Below, piece by piece: positions 1 to 7,739 of a stretch of 23,745 nucleotides of DNA. Source of the DNA: Candidatus Microgenomates bacterium. GTDB lineage: Bacteria; Patescibacteriota; Microgenomatia; 2-02-FULL-39-11. The position numbers and the translations under genes are program-made. Position 1 is the stretch's first letter; each line of letters starts with the position of its first letter. The notes beneath the pieces are model-generated. The model did not search any database. It was given only the letters and a program-made list of their open reading frames with translations, and had not been told where the DNA came from. The stretch covers positions 1 to 23,745 of the forward strand of contig JALHWS010000084.1 of NCBI GenBank assembly GCA_022866885.1, written 5' to 3'.

Positions 1-2
1 AT

Positions 3-1136
3 CTTTGTAAGAAATCACTTCTTCGACTTTTTGCGACTGGAACGGAATTTTCACCGGTAGACATCGGCTATTTTCTGCCGCAAATGGCCCCAAAAGACCG
101 GTTGATGACCGGCGAAGTGGGATACGTTGCCACCGGTTTGAAAGATACATCACTGGCCAAAACCGGAGATACTTTGACCGATACGCTTGATACGATACAA
201 TCTCTTCCCGGTTATAAGGAACCCAAATCAATGGTTTTTTTGAGTTTTTACCCCACAGATAATGACAATTTCCCTCTTCTTCGGGAAGCTTTAGAAAAAC
301 TGCACTTGTCCGATTCCTCTTTTACTTTTGAACTTCATTCCTCTGCCGCCCTTGGTAAAGGATACTTATGCGGCTTTCTGGGCCTTTTGCATGCGGATGT
401 TTTACAGGAAAGGTTGGAGCGGGAATTCAACTTAAATATCATCGCTTCCGCGCCAACCGTCGAATACCAGATTGAACTGGTTGGGAACAGAACGAAAATC
501 GTCCATATTCCGGAAGATTTTCCTGATCCTTCGCTTATTAAGGCCATCAAAGAACCGCTGATGTATGTTTCTGTTTTTACGCCGAAGGAATTTGTCGGAA
601 ATATCATGCAGCTAGTCCAGGAGAAAAGAGGCGATCTGGTTAATTTGGAATATCTTGGGGATCAGGCTAAATTTACTTATCTTATGCCTTTATCTGAAAT
701 GATTATTGATTTTTTTGATAAATTGAAATCGATCACCTCCGGTTATGCCAGTTTGGATTATGAGTTTTATGAGTACCGGAAGGTTAAAGCGGTTAAACTG
801 GAGTTTCTTCTGAATAAAAATAAAGTGGAAGCTTTTTCCCAAATTGTTGTGTTTGAAAAAGCCCAGTCGATCGCCAACCGGACGGTGGAAAAGTTAAAGG
901 ATTTAATCCCCCGTCATCAGTTCCAAATTCCGATCCAGGCGGCCATCGGCGGAAAAATCATTGCCCGTGCTGACGTCAAGTCTTTCCGGAAAGATGTGAC
1001 CGCCAAATTGTACGGAGGTGACCAGTCGAGGAAAGACAAGCTCCTTGATGCCCAGAAAAAAGGGAAAAAGAAGATGAGGCAGTTTGGTAAAGTGGAAATC
1101 CCCCAGGAAGTATTTTTGAAATTGTATAAAGAATAA
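3..1136 (+). CDS. lepA: Elongation factor 4 (LepA), 5'-truncated by the window edge
   Basis: LepA is a ribosome-bound translational GTPase that acts during initiation or elongation. The reading frame is open from base 3, so the gene begins outside the window; the ATG at 84 is internal. About 377 residues remain of a protein usually near 600, so the GTPase domain is missing and domain II to the C-terminal domain are kept. Family landmarks are the stretch FATGTEFSPVDIGYF near the edge, CGFLGLLHADVLQERLEREF in the middle, and the LepA-specific tail with KLYGGDQSRKDKLL and KKKMRQFGKVEIPQEVF. The TAA stop directly abuts the stop of the convergent membrane-protein gene, with no base between and no visible terminator hairpin. 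The family call is certain; only the N-terminus is unseen. Confidence 0.97.
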   Translation, partial: LCKKSLLRLFATGTEFSPVDIGYFLPQMAPKDRLMTGEVGYVATGLKDTSLAKTGDTLTDTLDTIQSLPGYKEPKSMVFLSFYPTDNDNFPLLREALEKLHLSDSSFTFELHSSAALGKGYLCGFLGLLHADVLQERLEREFNLNIIASAPTVEYQIELVGNRTKIVHIPEDFPDPSLIKAIKEPLMYVSVFTPKEFVGNIMQLVQEKRGDLVNLEYLGDQAKFTYLMPLSEMIIDFFDKLKSITSGYASLDYEFYEYRKVKAVKLEFLLNKNKVEAFSQIVVFEKAQSIANRTVEKLKDLIPRHQFQIPIQAAIGGKIIARADVKSFRKDVTAKLYGGDQSRKDKLLDAQKKGKKKMRQFGKVEIPQEVFLKLYKE

Positions 1137-2813
1137 TTACATCATTTCCTCTTTTTTGAGCCGGACGAAATGAACCCATTCGTCAACCACTTCCACAATT
1201 GCTTTGAAAGGCATCTCGATGATAAAGTCAAAGAAAAAGATCAGGACGTTGAAGCGGGTTAATACTTCTCCTGACAGCCACTGGCCGACGCGGATAATCG
1301 GCAGGAAGAAAAAATCAAGTAAAGGCGAGAAAAAACCTTCCTGATCGACCACCCGATACTCCTGGGTAATCTGGATGACTTTGAAAGTAAAAAAAGTAAC
1401 CAAGGTGACGAAGAAGATGAAAATTCCCTGACTGACGATATTGAAATGAAGCTGCGTCAGGACATAGATGATTGAACCGAAGCTCACCAGATACATAAAC
1501 AAATATAATAAGGAAAAAGTAGTGGAAAAGACAAAACCCCTGACTTTACTTTTTATCCCGATAATCAGATTGCCTTTGGTTACCGGAAGGGTATCGGGAT
1601 CGGTATCGATAATTCCACGGATGAGCTGAAAAATTCTTCTGGTGTTATCGTCACCGGGGATAGTAACCGTAAAAATGATTATGGCCATCAGAAGCGGCGG
1701 AAAAATGACATTGATGGCAATCGGTATGTAAGAAATTGCCTTGATGACATAAAGATCATAAGGCACCTCAATCAAAATGGCAAAGATGACCTTAGTCAGA
1801 AGGATATAAATGAAAGAGCGGATACCGGCTCTTTTCAGCTTGCTTTTACTTTCGTCATATCTTTTCCGGCAGGCTTCATCGACTTTATATTTTAAGTTTT
1901 GTTCATTGGTGCAAATCGTTTTTAGGTGATGGGTATTTTGCTCAAAAATATCTCTTAAGATTAAAAATGGCGGAATTTGTTTTTTGATGATGTTTCTTGT
2001 CCGGTCAGCCAAAGGATGAAGGAGGTCTTTCTCTATTTGTTTATATGCATCGTAAAAAACAGGCAAGACTTTTTCCGCCGTTTTCCAGGTAATTTTTGTA
2101 ATTTCCGGTATTATCAGTTTCAATAGATGATATTTAATTACCGGATAGTCGCTGTGGGCGAAATTCTTTTCAACGGCTATATATATTTGGGTATCTTTTT
2201 CCGTCTCGCTGCTCCAATTTTCTGCAGAGATATACGGACGGATTATCTGGTAGACATAATTGGTGAAAGCTTCTCTTTTGGAATTGGGAGAAAGGCACTC
2301 CTCAATTTCACAGGACATGACTTCCAGGATAAATTGGTTGATATTATCCTGCTCTCCCCGGCCTCTCCCTGCGGAAATTTCGTTTCTTAAGAAAAAATAT
2401 TTGTCTATAATGGTCTGGACTTCAGAGATTTTTTCCACCCCGATGGTATTGTTTTCGTAATATCTGGCCCAAAGAAGTTCTTTAATAAGCGGTTCAGCAA
2501 TATCACGGCCATTCTCGTTTAAGATCATTCTTCTTTTGATTATCCGTTCGACAGTGGCACGCCTTATCAGATGTTCTTCACGGAATTCAACGGCGTTTCG
2601 CATTTTTTCATACAAAAAAGCGGCGAATGAAACAGTCTGGGAAACGGAAATTTTATTGGGGGAGACTGATACATGGGAGCTTTCTGTCCATTTGTCTATC
2701 AAAGCTTCGGTGTATTTGGAGATATGGATGGGGATATCAGCGCTATCAGCTTTGTCGGAAGTCTCATGGCCGGTTGTATTTTCCTGATGTTGATCGGTAT
2801 TAGTTTGATTCAT
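1137..2813 (-). CDS. Large membrane protein of unknown function, 558 aa
   Basis: I do not recognise the family. The first ~320 residues are hydrophilic, helical and charged, beginning with a Gln/Thr/Asp-rich disordered stretch. The last ~235 residues hold about five hydrophobic segments, for example around RSFIYILLTKVIFAILIEV, a following segment containing PPLLMAIIIF, STTFSLLYLFMYLVSFG, and a long one near the C-terminus. This suggests a cytoplasmic helical domain on a membrane-anchored channel or scaffold, but no catalytic motif is visible. The start chosen is the ATG at 2813, 24 nt downstream (in the gene's direction) of palindromic repeat copy A, so that repeat forms its upstream region. 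It lies on the same strand as, and downstream of, tRNA-His and the glycosidase gene. No clear Shine-Dalgarno site is present. Confidence 0.75.
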   Translation of the reverse strand: MNQTNTDQHQENTTGHETSDKADSADIPIHISKYTEALIDKWTESSHVSVSPNKISVSQTVSFAAFLYEKMRNAVEFREEHLIRRATVERIIKRRMILNENGRDIAEPLIKELLWARYYENNTIGVEKISEVQTIIDKYFFLRNEISAGRGRGEQDNINQFILEVMSCEIEECLSPNSKREAFTNYVYQIIRPYISAENWSSETEKDTQIYIAVEKNFAHSDYPVIKYHLLKLIIPEITKITWKTAEKVLPVFYDAYKQIEKDLLHPLADRTRNIIKKQIPPFLILRDIFEQNTHHLKTICTNEQNLKYKVDEACRKRYDESKSKLKRAGIRSFIYILLTKVIFAILIEVPYDLYVIKAISYIPIAINVIFPPLLMAIIIFTVTIPGDDNTRRIFQLIRGIIDTDPDTLPVTKGNLIIGIKSKVRGFVFSTTFSLLYLFMYLVSFGSIIYVLTQLHFNIVSQGIFIFFVTLVTFFTFKVIQITQEYRVVDQEGFFSPLLDFFFLPIIRVGQWLSGEVLTRFNVLIFFFDFIIEMPFKAIVEVVDEWVHFVRLKKEEMM

Positions 2814-2837
2814 AATTTTGGGTGATGTACGGGATTT

Positions 2838-2935
2838 GTCCCAGAAGTATCTGTCCCGATTTTATCGGGACTAGAACTTCGGGATCCCGCATTGTATTTC
2901 CAAACTTTCAGTTTGGAAACAATTGCGGGAAACCC
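2838..2935 (-). repeat. Dispersed palindromic repeat, copy A
   Basis: This ~98-bp element is repeated in the opposite orientation at 5899-5998. It holds two hairpins. One has CCCGC and GCGGG ends around an inner TTTCCAAACT / AGTTTGGAAA stem. The other is the palindrome GTCCCGATTTTATCGGGAC. It starts 10 nt past the 3' end of tRNA-His. It carries no gene. See the findings for base changes that preserve pairing between copies. Confidence 0.9.
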
Positions 2936-2944
2936 TTAAATAAG

Positions 2945-3017
2945 GGTGGCATACCGGATTTGAACCGGCAACACCTGCCTCCACAGGGCAGTGCTCTACC
3001 ATTGAGCTAATGCCACC
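2945..3017 (-). tRNA. tRNA-His(GTG)
   Basis: The reverse strand folds into a full cloverleaf. The acceptor has the extra G(-1) opposite C73 that marks tRNA-His, giving an 8-bp GGTGGCAT / ATGCCACC pairing. The anticodon loop is CTGTGGA with anticodon GTG, and the T-arm is GCCGG TTCAAAT CCGGT. CCA is not encoded. The first 22 nt overlap the 3' end of the glycosidase gene on the same strand. Confidence 0.96.
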
Positions 3018-4153
3018 GTTAGAAAATTTCTCACTTTATTATATCCGAGTTTGACGAAAGAAACAATTTTATCTCCTAATCCGGCTTTTTCTACGCTTTC
3101 CGATAAAACCGCCGCTTGAGGAGTAATTTGAGTAATTCCTTTCTTCCTGACCGGATCGCCGGCAGTTTTGGGGATTGAACGGTAACTGTCAAATTGCGGA
3201 TAAAATTCGAAAGAATTCTGTTTCTGCCAGGAAAAATCGGTAAAAGGCAAAGATTGATAGTTCAAGATAAACGGAGTCACGGCCACGATATCCGTATCAT
3301 TCCAGACACTATCGGCAGCCTCGGAAAAATAATCAGCTACAATATCGGCATTGTCGCCACGTCTTACCCAGCCGGTTTCAGTGATAAAAACCGGCAACTG
3401 TTTGTCAAAACCAAGTTCGCGCAAAATTTTCCGTTCCCATAAGTAAGTTTTGAGGCTGCCCCGGCCGACTTTGGCGACCCTGCCGGCAAAGCCGGGATTG
3501 GGATAAGAATGAGATGACCAGCCGTCAATATTTGAAAAAACCTCCGGCTTGGAGGAGATCATGGCTTTTAGAAAATCCTCTTCATCCATTGTTTCCCGGC
3601 TGTTGGGTGCAGAGGCATCCAGTCCGGCCGGTAAAACAAAAAATTGACCGGATTTCTTTTTTAATTCTTCCGAGTATCGCCAGATAATTTCTCCGTAGTC
3701 TTTCGGCTCGACTGTGCCTCCGTATTCCTTGGCGTGGTTCGGTTCGTTGAATAAGATAACATAGCGATTATTGATCACCCAATCAAGAGAGTTTAAAAAA
3801 TCTGCCCAGGGAACGGCTTCTTCTACTTGCGGTTTTTTCCAGACATTGTTTTCCAAACCGGTTGCCAGGCGGATGATCGGTATCAGATGCAAACCCTTCA
3901 TCCGGTTAAAAATATTCTGCCATTTTTTCGGATTTCGGTCATTTTGGGTAATAACCATAGTGACGTATCCCCAATCACCGCCCGATGAATTGACCAAAGC
4001 GGCCGCATTGTCCAAATCGTTTTCATCGATGATATGGATGCCGTATTTGTTATTGGGCACGGCCAGCGGATTTTCAAGCGCAGAAACGGATACCGGCCGG
4101 AATACGGAAGATAATAATAAAAATAGTAAACAGAAACGAACAGTTTTAATCAT
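2996..4153 (-). CDS. Secreted clan GH-A-like glycoside hydrolase
   Basis: This is a 385-aa predicted exported glycosidase with a (beta/alpha)8 fold. Residues 1-25 form a signal peptide (MIKTVRFCLLFLLLSSVF, then VSALEN). Clan GH-A landmarks are in the right order: LFNEPNH with E137 as likely acid/base, SHSYPNP near 214-220, and ITETGW with E259 as likely nucleophile. Spacing and sequence recall families such as GH39, GH5 or GH53, but the substrate cannot be read from the sequence. The C-terminal ~60 residues after the barrel look like a loosely conserved tail. The final codons (TVALAQW-stop) are encoded by the 5' half of tRNA-His, so the native stop may have been lost. A -10 hexamer TATAAT (4167-4172) lies 13 nt before the ATG. 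Fold is confident, exact family is not. Confidence 0.82.
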   Translation of the reverse strand: MIKTVRFCLLFLLLSSVFRPVSVSALENPLAVPNNKYGIHIIDENDLDNAAALVNSSGGDWGYVTMVITQNDRNPKKWQNIFNRMKGLHLIPIIRLATGLENNVWKKPQVEEAVPWADFLNSLDWVINNRYVILFNEPNHAKEYGGTVEPKDYGEIIWRYSEELKKKSGQFFVLPAGLDASAPNSRETMDEEDFLKAMISSKPEVFSNIDGWSSHSYPNPGFAGRVAKVGRGSLKTYLWERKILRELGFDKQLPVFITETGWVRRGDNADIVADYFSEAADSVWNDTDIVAVTPFILNYQSLPFTDFSWQKQNSFEFYPQFDSYRSIPKTAGDPVRKKGITQITPQAAVLSESVEKAGLGDKIVSFVKLGYNKVRNFLTVALAQW

Positions 4154-4166
4154 ACGGATGCTTGAT

Positions 4167-4172
4167 ATTATA
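4167..4172 (-). promoter_or_regulatory. -10 box of the glycosidase gene
   Basis: A consensus TATAAT on the minus strand lies 13 nt upstream of the ATG at 4153. No good -35 box is seen at 16-18 nt. Confidence 0.55.
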
Positions 4173-4242
4173 CTTGTTTTTTTACTACAATAGGATAGTC
4201 GATTAACTTAAAGCACGCTTTGGCCCGCCTGACTTGAAATGG

Positions 4243-4315
4243 CGGGGTGTAGTTCAGTTGGAAGAACGCACGGTTTGGGACCGTGAGGTCGTCAGTTCGA
4301 TTCTGACCACCCCGA
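4243..4315 (+). tRNA. tRNA-Pro(TGG)
   Basis: Complete cloverleaf: acceptor CGGGGTG / CACCCCG, anticodon arm CACGG TTTGGGA CCGTG with anticodon TGG, T-arm GTCAG TTCGATT CTGAC, discriminator A. No CCA is encoded. Confidence 0.96.
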
Positions 4316-4354
4316 CAAAAGACAAGTCATTTCGGGCAGGGAGCGTGAGGTCAC

Positions 4355-4384
4355 TTGACTAAGGGAATAAGCATAGAGTATATT
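4355..4384 (+). promoter_or_regulatory. Sigma-70 type promoter, apparently leaderless
   Basis: TTGACT (4355-4360), an 18-nt spacer and TATATT (4379-4384) are followed by only 6 nt before the ATG at 4391, so the expected transcription start falls at or next to the start codon. The TTG at 4355, which could be mistaken for a start codon, is the -35 box. Confidence 0.65.
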
Positions 4385-4390
4385 TTATTT

Positions 4391-5080
4391 ATGAGGCGTC
4401 TGAAGAGAAAATCAAACGTTAAATCTGCAGGATCCTCGAAGCAGTGTTGCAATTGGCCTCCACTATTACTGATACTTTTAGTCATTCTTGGCATCGGTCT
4501 TATTGCGGGTATCCAAAAGTCATTAAAAGATAATGCGCAGCATATTTCTGGTGAAGGTTTCGTGAAAGGTTTGGAATCAGATTCAGAGGTAGTTGATTCT
4601 ATCGAAAAAGCAACAAGCGGATCAAGTACTGTACCTTCATTCAGGTTGACATGGGAAGTCTGCATAAATTTACCCGGCAGTATTATCCTACAGACCTATC
4701 CGCGTATTTGTGACGCTCCCGACGGAAGAAGAGCTATCGAACCAACGTCTACTACAATAACGATAATTCCTACAGTTATCCTCGATAACGCTGTTTCCGG
4801 ATCGCAACCGGAGACACCGCTGGTAACAACATCTGTTACCAATGCTACCTATCTTTCATGGGAGGATTGCATCAATACTCCCGGCAGTCGGATCCTGCAG
4901 ACTTACCCTGTCCAATGTGTTACTCCTGACGGAAATAAGGTCACCGAAGAAACATATGCATTACCTACGGCGACCGGTGCGAAACCTAAAATCAGCGTAG
5001 TCGATACGATCTCTACATTTATCGGTAATCTTTTCAGTATCCCGGTCAGATTCTTCAGTAATCTTTTTTCATCTAAATAG
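4391..5080 (+). CDS. Membrane-anchored protein with two Cys-bearing WE-CIN-PGS repeats
   Basis: This 229-aa protein begins with a basic stretch (MRRLKRKS) and one hydrophobic segment at about 24-42, so it is probably a signal-anchored extracytoplasmic protein. It carries two copies of a ~25-residue module: 88-112 (WEVCINLPGS, ILQTYP, CDAPDG) and 157-181 (WEDCINTPGS, ILQTYP, CVTPDG). Each has two Cys that could pair as a disulfide outside the cell. A Thr-rich linker joins them, and the last ~25 residues (FIGNLFSIPVRFFSNLF) are amphipathic. I know of similar C-PGS-ILQTYP-C-PDG segments in other bacterial secreted proteins but no established function. ATG 4391 was chosen over the upstream TTG at 4355, which is the -35 box. 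The DUF192 gene follows after 58 nt. Confidence 0.8.
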   Translation: MRRLKRKSNVKSAGSSKQCCNWPPLLLILLVILGIGLIAGIQKSLKDNAQHISGEGFVKGLESDSEVVDSIEKATSGSSTVPSFRLTWEVCINLPGSIILQTYPRICDAPDGRRAIEPTSTTITIIPTVILDNAVSGSQPETPLVTTSVTNATYLSWEDCINTPGSRILQTYPVQCVTPDGNKVTEETYALPTATGAKPKISVVDTISTFIGNLFSIPVRFFSNLFSSK

Positions 5081-5102
5081 CGCCTTTTAAAAGAACTATC
5101 AA

Positions 5103-5132
5103 TTGGTAAAGTCCGCTTATTTATGCTATTTT
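5103..5132 (+). promoter_or_regulatory. Candidate leaderless promoter of the DUF192 gene
   Basis: TTGGTA (5103-5108), an 18-nt spacer and TATTTT (5127-5132) sit 6 nt before the ATG at 5139. The geometry matches that at 4355-4391. The match to consensus is only moderate. Confidence 0.4.
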
Positions 5133-5138
5133 AAAAAA

Positions 5139-5591
5139 ATGAAGTATCTTTTTTATAGTTTAGTCCCGATTAGCATAGTTGTTTTTTTACTGTTATTTAT
5201 ATTCCGTTCGTCATCGGTTACTGGAAACTCAAAGACTGTCATTATAAACGGTAATCCGATACAAGTTGAAATTGCCGATAATGATGCTCTTCGTACTCAA
5301 GGATTGTCCGGCCGAAAGAGTTTGGCTACCAATTCCGGTATGCTTTTTATTTATCCGAAAGCCGGAATCTATTCTTTCTGGATGAAGGAAATGCAGTTTC
5401 CGCTTGATTTTATCTGGATAAACGGTGACACTGTCGCTGATCTGATGAAAGACGTACCGGCGCCGGAAACCAATGATCTGTTGGTTTTGTCCACTTATCA
5501 GTCAAACACTCCGGTGGATAAAGCGTTGGAACTGAATGCCGGCAGTATTGACAGGTTGACTATCAAAATCGGTGATAAAATAAAATACTAG
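5139..5591 (+). CDS. DUF192 family exported protein
   Basis: This is a 150-aa DUF192 protein. The N-terminal ~25 residues are a signal peptide or anchor (MKYLFYSLVPISIVVFLLLF), and the rest is the compact DUF192 domain. Diagnostic parts are VEIADNDALRTQGLSGRKSL, GMLFIYPKAGIYSFWMKEM, PLDFIWINGDTVADL and the end AGSIDRLTIKIGD. DUF192 proteins are small extracytoplasmic beta-rich proteins; their biochemical role is not firmly known. ATG 5139 is preferred over TTG 5103, because the latter adds residues from a promoter-like region. The 54-aa gene starts 2 nt after the stop, so the two are probably cotranslated. Confidence 0.9.
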   Translation: MKYLFYSLVPISIVVFLLLFIFRSSSVTGNSKTVIINGNPIQVEIADNDALRTQGLSGRKSLATNSGMLFIYPKAGIYSFWMKEMQFPLDFIWINGDTVADLMKDVPAPETNDLLVLSTYQSNTPVDKALELNAGSIDRLTIKIGDKIKY

Positions 5592-5593
5592 GT

Positions 5594-5758
5594 ATGGCAA
5601 ACAGGTATTATCAAATACAGGATGAATCGATTCCGCGGAAAATCATTATTTTTCTGGAAAGCGTTTGGCCGTCAGTTTATAAAGCCTTTAATGGCTTTTT
5701 ATTTGCCTTGTGGGATTTCGTTAAAGGGATCTTCAGCGGATTGTGGCACTGGTCTTAA
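5594..5758 (+). CDS. 54-aa amphipathic small protein
   Basis: The frame starts with ATG at 5594, 2 nt after the DUF192 stop, and ends at TAA 5756-5758. The product begins MANRYYQIQDESIPRK and continues with a hydrophobic, Trp/Phe-rich part (VYKAFNGFLFALWDFVKGIF) ending GLWHWS. This suggests a membrane-associated helix rather than a soluble enzyme. The tight spacing to DUF192 and codon-like composition favour a real gene. Its 3' end contains the -35 box of the tRNA-Gly promoter. Family unknown. Confidence 0.6.
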   Translation: MANRYYQIQDESIPRKIIIFLESVWPSVYKAFNGFLFALWDFVKGIFSGLWHWS

Positions 5759-5769
5759 ATTGATATAAT
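5741..5769 (+). promoter_or_regulatory. Promoter of tRNA-Gly
   Basis: TTGTGG (5741-5746), a 17-nt spacer and a perfect TATAAT (5764-5769) lie 12 nt before the mature tRNA-Gly 5' end. The -35 box is inside the end of the 54-aa gene. Confidence 0.75.
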
Positions 5770-5781
5770 ATCAATTACCGT

Positions 5782-5853
5782 GCGGCGGTAGTTCAGCGGT
5801 AGAATGTCTCCCTTCCAAGGAGAAGGTCGCCAGTTCAAATCTGGTCCGCCGCT
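5782..5853 (+). tRNA. tRNA-Gly(TCC)
   Basis: Cloverleaf with acceptor GCGGCGG / CCGCCGC, anticodon arm TCTCC CTTCCAA GGAGA with anticodon TCC, T-arm GCCAG TTCAAAT CTGGT, discriminator T. No CCA is encoded. Repeat copy B begins 45 nt downstream. Confidence 0.96.
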
Positions 5854-5898
5854 CATAGTAGAGAACGGTAGTAGATTCAGGTAATCAATGGAATCTGC

Positions 5899-5998
5899 GG
5901 GTTTCCCGCCATTCTTTCCAAACTGAAAGTTTGGAATTAGAATGCGGGATCCCGAAGTTCTAAGTTCCGATTTTATCGGGACAAGATACTTCTGGGAC
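5899..5998 (+). repeat. Dispersed palindromic repeat, copy B
   Basis: This is the inverted partner of copy A (2838-2935): about 100 bp with roughly nine in ten positions shared, starting GGGTTTCCCGC and ending ACTTCTGGGAC. The hairpins are CCCGC...GCGGG (about 5904-5948) and CCGATTTTATCGG. It falls between tRNA-Gly and a glycosyltransferase gene. An apparent upstream extension of that gene (from 5942) is only repeat sequence read as protein. Confidence 0.9.
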
Positions 5999-6025
5999 GA
6001 TTCCCTTCACCCGCTCCAAAACCAA

Positions 6026-7585
6026 ATGAAGAAATTTTCTCATCTGTTTTACTTCGGCATTCTGGTTCTTTTTTTCTTCATCCAATTTTCTTTCTTAGCA
6101 AAAAGAACGCAATCTTTTAATTTTGCGGATGAAAATGAACATTTGACTCCCGCCTGGGAAATGGTCAGAAGAAACAAATCACTCTATCAGGATTTATCGA
6201 CAAATCACCAGCCGTTGCCTATTCTTTCCGCTTATGTTTTCTTTAAAACCGTTCCCGTGGCAAACGCCTTTATGCTCATTGAGAGAGTCCGGCAGTTTGT
6301 TTTCTTTTTATCATTTCTTGGCGCTTTTTTCATCACCTTACGCTTCGGTTTAAGAGGCCTTATCGCTTCGATTTTGATTGAACTGATAAAATTCTACTTT
6401 TTCGGTTACCATCTTCTGGCTGAGTCTTTGGTGATTTACCCTCTTATGTATATGGCAGGTGTAATGGTCGAATACAGTTTCTTCAAAATCGGGCCACGCA
6501 AAAATTCTCTTTTACTTAAATTAGACGACGGGGTATTCGGATTTTGCCTTTTTTGGATTGCCTTTAACCTTTCACCGCTTTGGCCCTTTCTGATATTTTC
6601 TTTACTTTATTACCTTCGGGTCAGAATGACAAAAAAAGAACCTCCGGCGATATTATTCATTAGTTTTGGTATTTTCACCGCTCTTCTTTTTCTTATGATA
6701 AATCCTTTCTCGTGGTTTAGGGAAACGGTCGTCAATAATTACCGGTACTATCTCCCCTATCAAGCCTCATTCACCATTAAAGAAATTTTTTACTATTTGG
6801 TTTATCCATGTCTTAGCATTTTCAACAGTCATCAGCCGATCGCCAAATATTATCTGGCATTACTCAGCTGCGGCCTAGTTTATATTGTGATATTTCTGCG
6901 TCAAACAAAAAGCAGAAACACCTGCTCATGGTTATTTTTATATTTTTTATTGATTCTGCTGAACCTACGGACGACTTCCATGAATATCGGTTTCTATACC
7001 GCTTTCCATGTCTTACCGCAAGCGGCTTTTCTGACGATGCTGATTGTCGGTATAGCCGATCTCAATATCAGAAAACCGCTGATTCTTTTCAGCTTTTTGG
7101 CTCTTTCTATCATGATCTTCAACGCCACTCTTTGGTGGCGGGAGTCGGTTTCTTATGATAAGTTTAACGAGCACTTTATCCAATTTGGCAATGAAGAATC
7201 TATTGGTATGGCTTTACCTGCCGTAAAAAACGAAAAAGATACTTTGTTGGCCGGGCCGCAGAGCGGGTTTATCAATATTTTTGCGGATATTCCCTTGGCC
7301 ACCCGCCAGACGGCATATCTGGCATGGGGCTACCGTTGTCCGGCTTTAAAACAGGAGTTTGAGACAATCTTGGGAAAGTCAGCGCCAACTTTTATCTATT
7401 TTCCCGCCTCCGATAATCCTTACTACCTGGCGCTTTTTCCGCTACTTGAGAAGAACTATGCTCGCATTCAACGGACGTTTGGAGGAGAGACGGACTTATA
7501 TATTTTAAATACGGAAATAGGAAAAAGGACGCCTGAGCAGTGGAAAAAATTCGCCGATCTGTTATACCAACCGCCAAAGCTATAA
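6026..7585 (+). CDS. GT-C type membrane glycosyltransferase (first)
   Basis: This 519-aa protein has many hydrophobic helices and a soluble C-terminal part of ~130 residues. The first periplasmic loop has FADENEHLTPAW (D35, E36), then NHQPLP, matching the Asp-Glu loop typical of GT-C enzymes that use polyprenyl-phosphate sugars. The C-terminal part includes LLAGPQSGFINIFADIP and an aromatic-rich stretch. It probably moves sugar to a lipid-linked or surface acceptor on the outer face of the membrane. ATG 6026 was chosen because the earlier ATG at 5942 lies in repeat copy B and would add 28 residues that lack hydrophobic character. It stands alone between tRNA-Gly and tRNA-Leu(CAG). Sugar and acceptor are unknown. 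Confidence 0.75.
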   Translation: MKKFSHLFYFGILVLFFFIQFSFLAKRTQSFNFADENEHLTPAWEMVRRNKSLYQDLSTNHQPLPILSAYVFFKTVPVANAFMLIERVRQFVFFLSFLGAFFITLRFGLRGLIASILIELIKFYFFGYHLLAESLVIYPLMYMAGVMVEYSFFKIGPRKNSLLLKLDDGVFGFCLFWIAFNLSPLWPFLIFSLLYYLRVRMTKKEPPAILFISFGIFTALLFLMINPFSWFRETVVNNYRYYLPYQASFTIKEIFYYLVYPCLSIFNSHQPIAKYYLALLSCGLVYIVIFLRQTKSRNTCSWLFLYFLLILLNLRTTSMNIGFYTAFHVLPQAAFLTMLIVGIADLNIRKPLILFSFLALSIMIFNATLWWRESVSYDKFNEHFIQFGNEESIGMALPAVKNEKDTLLAGPQSGFINIFADIPLATRQTAYLAWGYRCPALKQEFETILGKSAPTFIYFPASDNPYYLALFPLLEKNYARIQRTFGGETDLYILNTEIGKRTPEQWKKFADLLYQPPKL

Positions 7586-7634
7586 TTTTCCTTTGATTTT
7601 TGATAAAATAGAGATAGCGAATTTTAGTTTAAAT

Positions 7635-7716
7635 GCCGAAGTGGCGGAATTGGCAGACGCGCACGGTTCAGGGCCGTGTCCCGCGAGGGGTGTGAGTTCA
7701 ACTCTCACCTTCGGCA
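7635..7716 (+). tRNA. tRNA-Leu(CAG)
   Basis: Class II tRNA of 82 nt: acceptor GCCGAAG / CTTCGGC, anticodon arm CACGG TTCAGGG CCGTG with anticodon CAG, a long variable arm (CCCGCGAGGGG), T-arm GTGAG TTCAACT CTCAC, discriminator A. No CCA is encoded. Confidence 0.96.
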
Positions 7717-7739
7717 CATAGGCAGATAGTTTTAGCCGT

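Noticed and set aside
2822..2836. Possible tRNA-His 3'-end copy on the far side of repeat A (CCGTACATCACCC against CCGGTATGCCACCC)
   Set aside because: Too many mismatches to separate from chance, unlike the exact copies at tRNA-Leu(GAG) and tRNA-Gln.
4224..4246. Hairpin CCCGCC / GGCGGG before tRNA-Pro
   Set aside because: Only 6 bp, and it includes the start of the tRNA acceptor strand; it may be chance pairing with the G-run of the tRNA.
5942..6025. Upstream in-frame extension of the first glycosyltransferase (starting MRDPEVLSSDFIG)
   Set aside because: These codons lie in palindromic repeat copy B and its flank; the hydrophobic N-terminal helix of the enzyme starts only after ATG 6026.
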